48,745 nucleotides of DNA from Enterenecus faecium (GTDB taxonomy: Bacteria; Bacillota; Clostridia; Oscillospirales; Oscillospiraceae), in contig DVFO01000106.1 of the NCBI GenBank assembly GCA_018713215.1, forward strand, positions 1 to 48,745, written 5' to 3'. This document shows positions 8,449 through 16,994 of the stretch, piece after piece. The first letter of the stretch is position 1. The number at the start of each line of letters is the position of its first letter. Position numbers and translations under genes: made by a program. The notes beneath the pieces were generated by a model. The model made no database searches. It was not told the DNA's origin and saw only the letters and a list, made by a program, of their open reading frames with translations.

Positions 8449-10667
8449 GTCGCGAACCCCTGGGCAAAGTTCCCTCTGTACGGCAGCCCGCTCCCCCCAC
8501 GCCCCTGTCCCTGACGGCGGGGGTGTTGGTGCAGGTGCTGCTGCTCTCCTCCATCCTCCGGTTTTCCCTTGTGGTCTACCAGTTCCCCGCAGACTTCACC
8601 CCCGTGCTGGTGATGGGTCTGCTGGGGGTGGCGGTGTCCACCGTGATCTGGGCCATGCCCCGACACCGGGAGGGTCTGGTGCTCCTGACCTTAGGGCTGA
8701 CCGGAGCGATGCTGCTCTACAACCAAGCCCTGTTTGTCTACGGGGCCCAGTCCTGTTGGGAGGCCCTCACCGACTTCTGGACGGAGAACACCTATTTCTC
8801 CGTGTCCTATACCCTGCCCTACTCCCTGCCCGATTCCCAGCATCAGGCCGCCACCCAAATCTTTTTGGGCGCTGTCTTTGCCCTGCTGGCGCTGCCTCTG
8901 GGCTGGGCCATCCACCGCCTGCGTGCCTTCTGGCTCACCTTTGCTCTCACCCTGCCCTGGCTTCTGCCCGCCTTTCTGGCCGAGGTGGATTTGGACTGGT
9001 CTTCCATGCTAGTCATCTGCGCCGGTTGGGCCGCCCTGCTGCTGTCCAGCCTGGCCGCCCGACGGGACCCCAGCGGAGGCGCCCGCATCACCCTGGTAAC
9101 CTTGCCTGTGTCCCTGGCGTTGATTTGGCTAATCCTCCTCCTCTTCCCCTTCCAGCAGTACACCCAGCCCACTTGGGCGGTGTACCTCCAGGAGCAGCTC
9201 AAGGGCCTGGACTGGTTCCCCTGGGAGGAAACCCTGGGCGGCGGGCAGTCTATCCCCGATGCGGGAAAAGATGCCCCCCGAATGGACTTCTACACCGCCG
9301 GACCCCGCAGCTACACCGGGCGAGCCATGCTGGAGGTATCCTCCTTCCGTCCCGGCACCATGTATCTGCGGGGAGAGGTGTACCGGGACTACTCCTCCCA
9401 GGCCTGGACGGGGGTGGAGCCCAACTCCACGGAAAATCTGTCCAATTATGACCCCACATTCGGTGCCTACTCCCACTCTGCCACCATCACCTACCTCACC
9501 TCTTCTCGCTCCATGGTCTATCTGCCCTACCAGGCCACCATGGTGGAGGATAAGCTGTTGTTCCGAGACACAACTGTGGTATTTCCTCGGCCCCAACAGA
9601 GCTATACCGTGGGATATATTCCCCTGGACGACTCTCCCTCCAGCCAGGATATCATTCCCACTCTGTCCGAGCAGGAAGATGTCTACGGTGCCTACCTGGC
9701 TGTACCGGAGGACGTGTCCAGCGATCTGCTGGTCTGGTACACCCAGGCCATGGAGGAGCTGGAGAACAGCGGCGAGCCCATCCGGGCGGATGCCACGGGA
9801 GAATATGCTGGTGAGCTGAACACCGCCTCTCTCATCGCCCAGCTGCTGGAGCGCAACGCCACCTATGACCTGCGCACCCCCCGCACCCCCTCCGAGGAGG
9901 ACTTTGTCACCTACTTTTTGGAGGAGAGCCATCGGGGCTACTGCGTCCACTTTGCCTCGGCGGCCACCCTGCTGCTGCGCACCCAGGGCATCCCCGCCCG
10001 GTATGTCAGCGGATATGTCACCACCATTCCCTCCTCTACCCTGGACCAGAACACGCGGGAATACACCACCCGTGTGGTGGACTCCAATGCCCACGCCTGG
10101 GTGGAGATCTACCTGTATGGATACGGCTGGTACCCGGTGGAGGTGACTCCTACCTCCACGGGAGACACCCCCAATCAGAGCCAGGCCCCTGTGGCCTCCA
10201 CGGCTCCCTCTTCCGCACCCACTGCCACCTCTGCCCCCGCCACACCGACCCCCACTCCTACCGTGGCCCCGGAGACTCCGGACCAGGGCGGCATCCAGCT
10301 TCGGTTGGACTGGCTGGTGTGGGTAATGCCTGTTGTAGTTGTAGCGGTGGGGCTGTGGTTGACCCGTCGGCTCCGGTACCGACTCTGGCGCAAGATGGGC
10401 CAGGACAAGGACACCAACGCCGCTGTGCTGAAGGTCTACCGCTGGTTTGGGCTGCTGGAGCGGCTGGGCGGCAAGGCTGGGGCTGAGACCGAGGACCTGG
10501 CCCGCAAGGCCCGATTCAGCCAGCACACCCTCACGCAGCAGGAGCGCAGCCTGGTGCTGGGTCAGTTCCGGGACGAGGTGGTGCGGCTCAGGCAGTCCGC
10601 CCCCATCTGGAAGCGCTGGCTGCTGTGGCTGCTCTTCCCTGTGGGGACAGGTAGAAGGTCCCGATAA
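8445..10667 (+). CDS. TgpA-like membrane transglutaminase-like protein
   Basis: This 740-residue membrane protein has an N-terminal block of about six helices (about residues 20-235), then an extracytoplasmic transglutaminase/protease-like domain. The nucleophile motif is in 'GYCVHFASAATLLLRTQGIP' and the catalytic His in 'AHAWVE' (about residue 552). The usual third residue region reads YPVEVTP, so Glu stands where many relatives have Asp. A Pro/Thr/Ala-rich linker (TPTPTPTVAPETP), one further membrane helix and a cytoplasmic tail resembling DUF4129 complete it. ATG at 8445 overlaps the DUF58 stop and follows GGAGAGGAGG. The operon partners suggest a membrane assembly for peptide or protein processing outside the cell. 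Confidence 0.88.
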   Translation: MSREPLGKVPSVRQPAPPTPLSLTAGVLVQVLLLSSILRFSLVVYQFPADFTPVLVMGLLGVAVSTVIWAMPRHREGLVLLTLGLTGAMLLYNQALFVYGAQSCWEALTDFWTENTYFSVSYTLPYSLPDSQHQAATQIFLGAVFALLALPLGWAIHRLRAFWLTFALTLPWLLPAFLAEVDLDWSSMLVICAGWAALLLSSLAARRDPSGGARITLVTLPVSLALIWLILLLFPFQQYTQPTWAVYLQEQLKGLDWFPWEETLGGGQSIPDAGKDAPRMDFYTAGPRSYTGRAMLEVSSFRPGTMYLRGEVYRDYSSQAWTGVEPNSTENLSNYDPTFGAYSHSATITYLTSSRSMVYLPYQATMVEDKLLFRDTTVVFPRPQQSYTVGYIPLDDSPSSQDIIPTLSEQEDVYGAYLAVPEDVSSDLLVWYTQAMEELENSGEPIRADATGEYAGELNTASLIAQLLERNATYDLRTPRTPSEEDFVTYFLEESHRGYCVHFASAATLLLRTQGIPARYVSGYVTTIPSSTLDQNTREYTTRVVDSNAHAWVEIYLYGYGWYPVEVTPTSTGDTPNQSQAPVASTAPSSAPTATSAPATPTPTPTVAPETPDQGGIQLRLDWLVWVMPVVVVAVGLWLTRRLRYRLWRKMGQDKDTNAAVLKVYRWFGLLERLGGKAGAETEDLARKARFSQHTLTQQERSLVLGQFRDEVVRLRQSAPIWKRWLLWLLFPVGTGRRSR

Positions 10668-10719
10668 CCACCCCCCTCTTTGAATGACAAAAACCACAGA
10701 TTGACATGGAGGTGACCAG

Positions 10720-11157
10720 ATGGATCGAATGATAGGCGGTATCATCATTGCTTTGCTGTTTTGCGGCATTGGCTTTTTGTTTGCCAGAATCGGATACTGC
10801 TTTTTCCGGGACCGAAACCGACAGAAACGCCGATGCCTGTCTCAGACCAGAGGGACCATTGTGGGTATACAGCGCATGCCCATCAAAACAAGCCGACGGC
10901 GTCGGATGTGTTATTTCCCGGTCTATGAGTACACCGTAAACGGCCAGGTCCTGCGGGTGGAATTGCAATTTGGCACCACACGTTGTCTCTATCACATCGG
11001 CGATGGGGTGAACGTACGCTACGATGCCAGTCAGCCGGATTGCAGCTATCTGGAGGGCTACCAGGAAGACCACACCTCTGCCATGGGCTGTTTGATTGCT
11101 GGGGTCCTGTCCATGGTATGCGGGGTGTTTGTGCTGGCTATGGTGTGCTTGGTCTGA
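10720..11157 (+). CDS. DUF3592-like small membrane protein
   Basis: This 145-residue protein has a membrane helix at both ends (about 5-27 and 120-143). Between them lies a small beta-rich domain with an RRRRMCYFPVYEYTVNGQ segment and a 'VNVRYDASQPDCSYLE' motif, the pattern of DUF3592. The function of the family is not established. ATG at 10720 follows GGAGGTG. It starts 52 bases after the transglutaminase gene and may be co-transcribed. A strong terminator follows. Confidence 0.75.
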   Translation: MDRMIGGIIIALLFCGIGFLFARIGYCFFRDRNRQKRRCLSQTRGTIVGIQRMPIKTSRRRRMCYFPVYEYTVNGQVLRVELQFGTTRCLYHIGDGVNVRYDASQPDCSYLEGYQEDHTSAMGCLIAGVLSMVCGVFVLAMVCLV

Positions 11158-11210
11158 TGGAGCAGCCGCTCTGTACCTCACGCCCCCGCCTGGAAGCTTC
11201 TAAAAATGCC

Positions 11211-11254
11211 AAAATGGCCTGTTGCAGCGTGATTGCGCCGCAACAGGCCATTTT
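11211..11254. terminator. Bidirectional terminator between convergent genes
   Basis: The 15-base arms AAAATGGCCTGTTGC and GCAACAGGCCATTTT pair perfectly around a short loop, with T-runs in both directions. It serves the DUF3592 gene and the GNAT remnant. Confidence 0.85.
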
Positions 11255-11291
11255 TGTTCAAGAATTTGTTACACCAGCACAGAAACATGGT

Positions 11292-11609
11292 TTACTCTCT
11301 GTGTATGGCATAGACGTACCACTGCCAGCCGTGCTCCGGGTCCGGCTGAATCTCCTCCCGCTCCATCCCCAGCTTCTCCATGAGAGCCACCGATTTCACC
11401 CCGTCAATGGTCTCAGAAAAGACCTTTTTTGCCCCCAGAGCATCAAACGCGTACTGGATCACAGCGTGGCAGGCCTCAAAGGCGTAGCCTTGCCGCCAAA
11501 ATCTCCGATTAAAAAACCAGCCCAGCTCGTACTGAATTTTTCCCCTCTTCCCCGATTCTATCCTAAAACCGGGAAATCCCCCCGGTGTGTCTTCGCTTTT
11601 TTGTACCAT
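11292..11609 (-). pseudogene. 5'-truncated GNAT acetyltransferase remnant
   Basis: About 105 residues match only the C-terminal two thirds of an Acetyltransf_3 protein: YELGWFFNRRFWRQGYAFEA (the acetyl-CoA loop region) and 'VKSVALMEKLGMEREEI', the typical end. The N-terminal 60 or so residues that build the first strands are absent. An in-frame stop lies just upstream, in AT-rich DNA, so no longer reading is possible. ATG is at 11609; a GTG at 11618 is also in frame. It is most likely a decayed gene, although expression of a short protein cannot be excluded. Confidence 0.65.
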
Positions 11610-11618
11610 TAAATTCAC

Positions 11619-11999
11619 GTTTTATTATTACCATTTGTGCAACTTGACTTGATTTATCCCCTCTGTATTTTTTCCACTCTTCCCAGAAAAACCGCCACAT
11701 AACACGCTACGTTTTCATATTTTACAGCATTTTTCACAGATAGATATTTTACTGCAAGGAAAAAACTAGTACAAATTTCACCCATTTTTTCTCATGTAAC
11801 TTTCTCCCATCTCCCTTGACTTCCCAGAATTCCCCGGCTAATATGGACTCACATGGTACGAATTTGCCCATCTACGGATAATTTGTATGTTTTTTATTCC
11901 AAAACAGACAAATTTAAAAATTGGGCACAAGAGAGGGGGCCCGCCTATTCCATCTATACATCCCCGGCACTTCCACCAAATGAAAGGAGCGATGTATCA
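11619..11999. other. AT-rich regulatory region upstream of the GH127 surface enzyme
   Basis: The stretch is clearly more AT-rich than its surroundings and holds no gene. It carries a promoter (11816-11844) and a GTACAAAT half-site like those bound by arabinose repressor AraR (11769-11776). It also carries a near half-site GTACGAAT (11856-11863) just after the promoter and a GATAATTTGTAT motif (11877-11888) that is shared with the leader of the next surface-enzyme gene. Confidence 0.5.
11816..11844 (+). promoter_or_regulatory. Promoter for the GH127 surface enzyme
   Basis: TTGACT (11816-11821), 17 bases, TAATAT (11839-11844). It predicts a leader of about 150 bases before the ATG at 12000. 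Confidence 0.6.
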
Positions 12000-14900
12000 A
12001 TGAAACGCAAAACCTGGACCCGGATTGGCACCTGGCTGGTCAGCGCCTCCATGCTGGTGGGCATGGTACCCACCTACGTGCTGGCGGCCCAGCTGCCCCA
12101 GGCAGAGCCCCGGGCCGACGAGGGCCTGGTCCTCCACTACGACTTTGAGTCTCTGAAGACCGGCACCATTGTCAACGACGTCAGCGGCAACGGCAAGAGC
12201 GGCGAGGTCATGCCCCGTGGCAGCGGCGTGGAAACCAAAGAAGTGGAAATCTTCGGCGAGCCTCACACCGCCATCGTCCTCCAGGGCGGCCAGCCCGGCA
12301 CCGGCCACAACTATGTGGAGATGCCCGCCGGCGTGCTCAATGGCCTGGACTCCGTGACCATCAGCTGCTGGGTGTACGTCAACCAGACCTCCGGCTACGC
12401 CCGCATCTGGGACATGGGCCACAACACCACCAGCTATATGTATCTGCTGGACTCCGGCTGGAACTCCGGGCACATGGGCTACACCGCCGCCATCACCAAC
12501 AGCGGCTGGGGCAACGAGATGGGCCCTGAGAAGGGCACCGCTCTGGACACCGGGGTGTGGAAGCTCACCACCGTCACCTTTGACGGGGAAACCAACACCA
12601 TGACCATGTACGAGGACGGCGCCCAGGTGGGCGACTCGGTGGTCACCAACGCCGACCTGTCCATTCTGGAGGGCTCCACCCAGAACTACATCGGCTACGG
12701 CCAGTTCGGCAACGACCTGCTCAACGGCATGGTGGCCGACTTCCGCATCTATGACTACGCCATGACCGAGGACGAAGTGGCCGCCATGTACAACATCCCC
12801 GACGACCAGCGGGTGGAGCGGGACTACAACGCCCTGACGCTGGGCGACACCTCCGCCCTCACCGACAACCTGGACCTGCCCACCACCGGCGTGGCTGGCA
12901 GCGCCATCACCTGGGAGACCTCCGATGCCGATGTCATCACCAACACCGGCGTGGTCACCCGTCCCCAGCCCGGTGAGGCCGACGCCACCGCCACCCTCAC
13001 CGCCACCATCTCCTCCGGCGACGTGAGCCGCACCAAGGAGTTCACTGTCACCGTCATCGCCCAGCCCACCGATGAGCAGCGGGTGAGCGCCGACGCCGAC
13101 GCCATCAACCTGGGCAGCCTCTCCGCCGTGGTGGAGAATATCATTCTCCCCACCCGTGGCGCGCTGGAGTCCACCATCACCTGGGAGAGCTCCAATGAGG
13201 AGTATCTGGCCAACGACGGCACCGTGACCCGCCCCGTGGGCGAGCCCGTCACCGTCACCCTCACCGCCACCATCTCCTATGGCTCCGCCCAGGAGACCCG
13301 CACCTTTGAGGTGACCATCCTGCCCCTCTATGAGCGGCTGGACATCGTCAAGGCTGAGGCCGTGGACGTGACCACCTCCGTGGGTATCGTCCCCTCCCTT
13401 CCCGCCGTGGTGAAGGTCACCTATGAGGACTCCACCACCGGAATGGAAAAGGTGACCTGGCCCACCGGCCAGACCGGCGAGATGTACGCCACCGCCGGCA
13501 CCCAGACCCTCACCGGCCACGTGGTGGACTCCACCGTGGAAGTCACCGCCACCATCACCGTGGAGGATCAGGACTATGTGGCCCCCGAGGCCCAGGCCTA
13601 TCTGTTCTACCTGGACGACGTGTCTCTGGACGGCACCGACACCATGTTCGGCCAGAACATGGGCCGTACCCTGGAGTACCTGAAGATCATGGACGCCGAC
13701 CGGATGCTCTACAACTTCCGCACCGCCTTCGGTCAGGACACCCAGGGCGCTCAGCCCCTCACCGGCTGGGAGGAGCCCTCCGGCCTGCTGCGCGGCCACT
13801 CCACCGGCCACTTCATGTCCGCCCTGGCCCAGGCCTACGCCTCCACTGGCGACGAGACCTACAAAGACAAGCTGGACTACATGGTCACCGAGATGCGCAA
13901 GCTCCAGGAGCTGTCCCAGGGCGTGCCCAGCGAGTTTGAGACCGCCTGCACCCCCACCAGCGCCGCTCAGGAGCTGTGGAGCAAGGACCCCTCCACTTGG
14001 GGCGAGGGCTTCCTCAGCGCCTACTCTCCCGACCAGTTCGCCCTGCTGGAGCAGTACACCCCCTACGCCACCATCTGGGCTCCCTACTACACCATGCACA
14101 AGCTGCTGGCTGGCTTCATTGACAGCTACATCTACGCCGGCAACGAGACCGGCCTGGAAGTGGCCAGGGACTTGGGTCTGTGGGTGTATGACCGCCTGAG
14201 CGCCTGCACTCCCGAGCAGCGGGCCAAGATGTGGAGCATGTACATCGCCGGCGAGTACGGCGGCATGAACGAGTCCATGACCCGTCTGTATGAGCTCACC
14301 GGCGACCAGCGGTATCTGGAGACCGCCAAGATGTTCGACAACACCGACTTCTTCGACGGCCTGGCCGCTGGCGAGGACACCATCCAGGGCCGCCACGCCA
14401 ACCAGCACATCCCCCAGATCGTGGGCGCCATCCACATGTACAACGCCACCGGCGACGACTACTACTATCGGGTAGCCGAGAACTTCTGGGAGCTGGTCAC
14501 TTCCCGCTATGCCTACTCCATCGGCGGCGTGGGCACCGGCGAGCGCTTCCAGGACCCCTATGAGCAGGGCGCCAACATCCTGGGCAACGAGGGCCGCGGT
14601 GAGAACTGCGAGACCTGCGCCGCCTACAACATGCTCAAGCTCACCCGGGAGCTGTACCAGTACGACCCCGACAACGCCGCTTACATGGACTACTATGAGC
14701 GCACCGTCATCAACCAGATCCTGGCCTCTCAGAGCCACGACACCACCGAGTACATGCACAACGGCGTGACCTACATGCTGCCCATCGATCCCGGCCAGCG
14801 CCGCGACTTTGACAGCGACTACGGCGGATTCACCTGCTGCAACGGCACCGGTATGGAAAACCACGTCCAGTACCAGGCCGCCACCTACGCCAAGACCGAC

Positions 14901-16517
14901 GACACCCTGTACGTCAACCTGTACATGCCCACCACCGTGGACTGGGCCGAGAAGGGCGTGAGCGTGTCCCAGGACACCCTCTTCCCCTCTGAGACCTCCA
15001 CCCTCACCGTGTCGGGCTCCGGCACCTTCACCATGAAGCTGCGCGTGCCCTACTGGACCACTGCTGGCTTCACCGTGTCCGTCAACGGGGACGTGGTCAT
15101 CGACGGCGCCACTCCCAGCTCCTATGTGGCCATCGAGCGCACCTGGAACGACGGCGACGTGGTCACCGTGAACATGCCCTACACCGTGCACCTGGACAAG
15201 ACCCCCGACACCGTGGACGGCGACGTGGTTGCCTCCCTGATGTATGGCCCCATGGTCATGGTGGCCAAGGACACCCGTGACACCTACGTGCCCATGAACT
15301 GGTACACCGTGTCCGCCAACGACAGCAACCTGGACCAGGTGGTGTCCATCGTGGAGCCCGCCGGCACCGGCGAGACCCCCCACCTGACCCTGGACGGGCT
15401 GGACTTCTACCCCATGTACGACGCCTATAACTACCGCTATCACGCCTATGTCAAGCTGCTGGAGACCAAGTCGGTCCTGAACACCCAGTGGCTGGAAGAG
15501 GCCGTGACCCTGGCCGAGGGCATCACCGAGGACACCTTCGTGGGTGAGGACTGGAACGCCTTCCAGACCGCTTTGTCCGATGCCAAGGCCCTGCTTAATA
15601 ATCTGGACGGCGTGACCCAGGAGCAGCTCTACAACGCCGAGGTGGCCCTGGAGACCGCCATGGGCGAGGGCGAGACTCCCGAGCCCACCCCCGAGGCCAA
15701 CAAGACCCTGCTGCAAAAGACCTATGACTACGCCGTGACCCTGTCCACCGAGGGTGTCACCGACACCGCCAGGAAAGCCTTTGAGACCGCCCTTGAACAT
15801 GCCAAGGCCGTTCTGGACAACACCGAGGCCACTCAGGCCGAGGTGGACGCCGCTTGGGACGCCCTGCTGGAGGGCATCTGGGGCCTGGGCCTGGTTCAGG
15901 GCGATAAGGCCGAGCTGAACCAGCTCATTGCCAAGGCCGAGGCCATGGATGAGACCAAGTACGTGGCCGACGACTGGCCGCAGCTGGTGGACGCTCTGGC
16001 CAAGGCCAAGGACGTGGCCGCGGACGGCGACGCCATGGAAGAGGACATCCAGCCCGTGGCTCAGGCCCTGCTGGACGCCATCCTGGCTCAGCGCTTCAAG
16101 GCCGACAAGTCCATCCTGGAAGACCTCATCGGCAAGGCCGAGAGCATCGACCTCACCGGCTACACCGCCGAGTCCGTGGCCGCCTTCCGCACCGCTCTGG
16201 CTACCGCTCAGGCCGTTCTGGCTGACAACTCCCTGAGCGAGGACGACCAGGCCACCGTGGACAACGCCGTGGCCGCTCTGAGCGCCGCCATGGACGGCCT
16301 CACCGCCGGTGGCGCTCCCGAGACCACCGACAAACCCGAGGCTACGGACAAACCCGAGACCACCGACAAGCCTCAGACCACCCAGAAGCCCGAGACCAAC
16401 GTGCCTCAGACTGGCGACTCCGCTCAGCTGATGGAGTATGTGGCCGCCCTGGCTTGTGCGGTGTGCCTGCTCACCGGCGCCTTTGCCCTGCGCCGTAAGA
16501 ATCAGGGCGACAAGTAA
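12000..16517 (+). CDS. Wall-anchored GH127-type beta-L-arabinofuranosidase
   Basis: This 1505-residue secreted enzyme has a signal peptide (1-29), a LamG/concanavalin-like domain (about 40-262) and two atrophied bacterial Ig domains (277-354, 361-441). A Big_4-like domain (444-526) and the GH127 catalytic region (about 531-1148) follow, then four FIVAR helical repeats (1165-1435), a Glu/Thr/Lys/Pro linker and a sortase signal V1468-P-Q-T-G with hydrophobic helix and RRK tail. The GH127 zinc/nucleophile set seems intact: E871 and C873 in CETC, and C946-C947 in 'FTCCNG'. E855 lies 16 residues before E871, as expected for the acid/base. Family members remove beta-L-arabinofuranose from plant glycans and hydroxyproline-rich glycoproteins. 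GH146 is an alternative class. ATG at 12000 follows AAAGGAG; an upstream in-frame extension lacks signal-peptide logic. Confidence 0.9.
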   Translation: MKRKTWTRIGTWLVSASMLVGMVPTYVLAAQLPQAEPRADEGLVLHYDFESLKTGTIVNDVSGNGKSGEVMPRGSGVETKEVEIFGEPHTAIVLQGGQPGTGHNYVEMPAGVLNGLDSVTISCWVYVNQTSGYARIWDMGHNTTSYMYLLDSGWNSGHMGYTAAITNSGWGNEMGPEKGTALDTGVWKLTTVTFDGETNTMTMYEDGAQVGDSVVTNADLSILEGSTQNYIGYGQFGNDLLNGMVADFRIYDYAMTEDEVAAMYNIPDDQRVERDYNALTLGDTSALTDNLDLPTTGVAGSAITWETSDADVITNTGVVTRPQPGEADATATLTATISSGDVSRTKEFTVTVIAQPTDEQRVSADADAINLGSLSAVVENIILPTRGALESTITWESSNEEYLANDGTVTRPVGEPVTVTLTATISYGSAQETRTFEVTILPLYERLDIVKAEAVDVTTSVGIVPSLPAVVKVTYEDSTTGMEKVTWPTGQTGEMYATAGTQTLTGHVVDSTVEVTATITVEDQDYVAPEAQAYLFYLDDVSLDGTDTMFGQNMGRTLEYLKIMDADRMLYNFRTAFGQDTQGAQPLTGWEEPSGLLRGHSTGHFMSALAQAYASTGDETYKDKLDYMVTEMRKLQELSQGVPSEFETACTPTSAAQELWSKDPSTWGEGFLSAYSPDQFALLEQYTPYATIWAPYYTMHKLLAGFIDSYIYAGNETGLEVARDLGLWVYDRLSACTPEQRAKMWSMYIAGEYGGMNESMTRLYELTGDQRYLETAKMFDNTDFFDGLAAGEDTIQGRHANQHIPQIVGAIHMYNATGDDYYYRVAENFWELVTSRYAYSIGGVGTGERFQDPYEQGANILGNEGRGENCETCAAYNMLKLTRELYQYDPDNAAYMDYYERTVINQILASQSHDTTEYMHNGVTYMLPIDPGQRRDFDSDYGGFTCCNGTGMENHVQYQAATYAKTDDTLYVNLYMPTTVDWAEKGVSVSQDTLFPSETSTLTVSGSGTFTMKLRVPYWTTAGFTVSVNGDVVIDGATPSSYVAIERTWNDGDVVTVNMPYTVHLDKTPDTVDGDVVASLMYGPMVMVAKDTRDTYVPMNWYTVSANDSNLDQVVSIVEPAGTGETPHLTLDGLDFYPMYDAYNYRYHAYVKLLETKSVLNTQWLEEAVTLAEGITEDTFVGEDWNAFQTALSDAKALLNNLDGVTQEQLYNAEVALETAMGEGETPEPTPEANKTLLQKTYDYAVTLSTEGVTDTARKAFETALEHAKAVLDNTEATQAEVDAAWDALLEGIWGLGLVQGDKAELNQLIAKAEAMDETKYVADDWPQLVDALAKAKDVAADGDAMEEDIQPVAQALLDAILAQRFKADKSILEDLIGKAESIDLTGYTAESVAAFRTALATAQAVLADNSLSEDDQATVDNAVAALSAAMDGLTAGGAPETTDKPEATDKPETTDKPQTTQKPETNVPQTGDSAQLMEYVAALACAVCLLTGAFALRRKNQGDK

Positions 16518-16560
16518 GCCTTCTCCTTTCTCCTTTCTCCTTCCTTTTCTTACATACGCA

Positions 16561-16599
16561 GAATCAGGGCCAGCAGCCGGAAGCTGCTGGCCCTGATTC
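16561..16599 (+). terminator. Strong stem-loop after the GH127 gene
   Basis: Perfect 17-base arms GAATCAGGGCCAGCAGC and its complement enclose a five-base loop. No T-run follows, so it may be a processing or mRNA-protecting structure rather than a complete terminator. Confidence 0.6.
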
Positions 16600-16665
16600 G
16601 TTGTCACAAAACCAGCGAGATATCCGTACTCCGTCCCTACTATACTTCATAAGTTGTCTGCTTTT

Positions 16666-16699
16666 ATCCGGGAAACACGCCGTGTTTTCCCGGATTTTT
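16666..16699 (+). terminator. Intrinsic terminator
   Basis: The arms ATCCGGGAAACAC and GTGTTTTCCCGGAT (one-base bulge) are followed by TTTTT. It is about 150 bases after the GH127 stop and probably ends that transcript. Confidence 0.7.
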
Positions 16700-16814
16700 C
16701 TGTGTATTCCGCTTATTTTTACCTTGCTTTTTGCAAGAGAAGTTGTGTATTTTTTACCTTGCGCTGAATATTCCACCATTTACCTAAACAAAGTGTATAA
16801 TTTTGCTTTTTGAT

Positions 16815-16828
16815 AATTTGTATTGTTA
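16815..16828 (+). promoter_or_regulatory. Shared upstream motif AATTTGTATTGTTA (copy 1)
   Basis: The same 14-mer occurs at 31288-31301 upstream of the other GH43 surface gene. In both cases it lies at exactly the same distance from the predicted -35. It is a candidate activator or repressor site. Confidence 0.45.
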
Positions 16829-16863
16829 TTTGTTCCAATTTTGCCCGAATTTCTGCAATAAAA

Positions 16864-16892
16864 TTGACAGGTATGTCCAAATCGTCTAAAAT
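16864..16892 (+). promoter_or_regulatory. Promoter for the first double-GH43 surface enzyme
   Basis: A perfect TTGACA (16864-16869), 17 bases, then TAAAAT (16887-16892). The start of transcription is expected near 16899, giving a leader of about 95 bases. Confidence 0.75.
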
Positions 16893-16902
16893 TGTACGTA
16901 CA
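16893..16902. promoter_or_regulatory. AraR-like palindromic operator
   Basis: TGTACGTACA is a perfect 10-base palindrome immediately after the -10. Including flanks it matches 12 of 16 positions of the Bacillus AraR operator ATTTGTACGTACAAAT. A repressor here would cover the transcription start, which fits arabinose-induced expression of the arabinan enzyme downstream. No araR gene is in the window. Confidence 0.45.
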
Positions 16903-16994
16903 TGACAGTCCACCCCTCTCTCCTTCCCCTGGTCAGAGTCCACAGGGGATGGCCGGGGTGCCACTGATGAAACGACATGAAGGAGGAGTTGCAG

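Noticed and set aside
11769..11776. GTACAAAT as a confident AraR site by itself (also at 31104-31111)
   Set aside because: An 8-base half-site is expected about once or twice by chance in a window of this size. It is only mentioned as support beside the full palindrome at 16893-16902.
11997..16607. A minus-strand open frame of about 1500 codons opposite the GH127 gene, and similar antisense frames (about 1700-1900 codons) opposite both double-GH43 genes
   Set aside because: They are by-products of the extreme C/G third-position bias and GCC/ACC-rich codons of the sense genes. They lack ribosome sites, signal peptides or any family resemblance, and are Gly/His/Val-rich nonsense.
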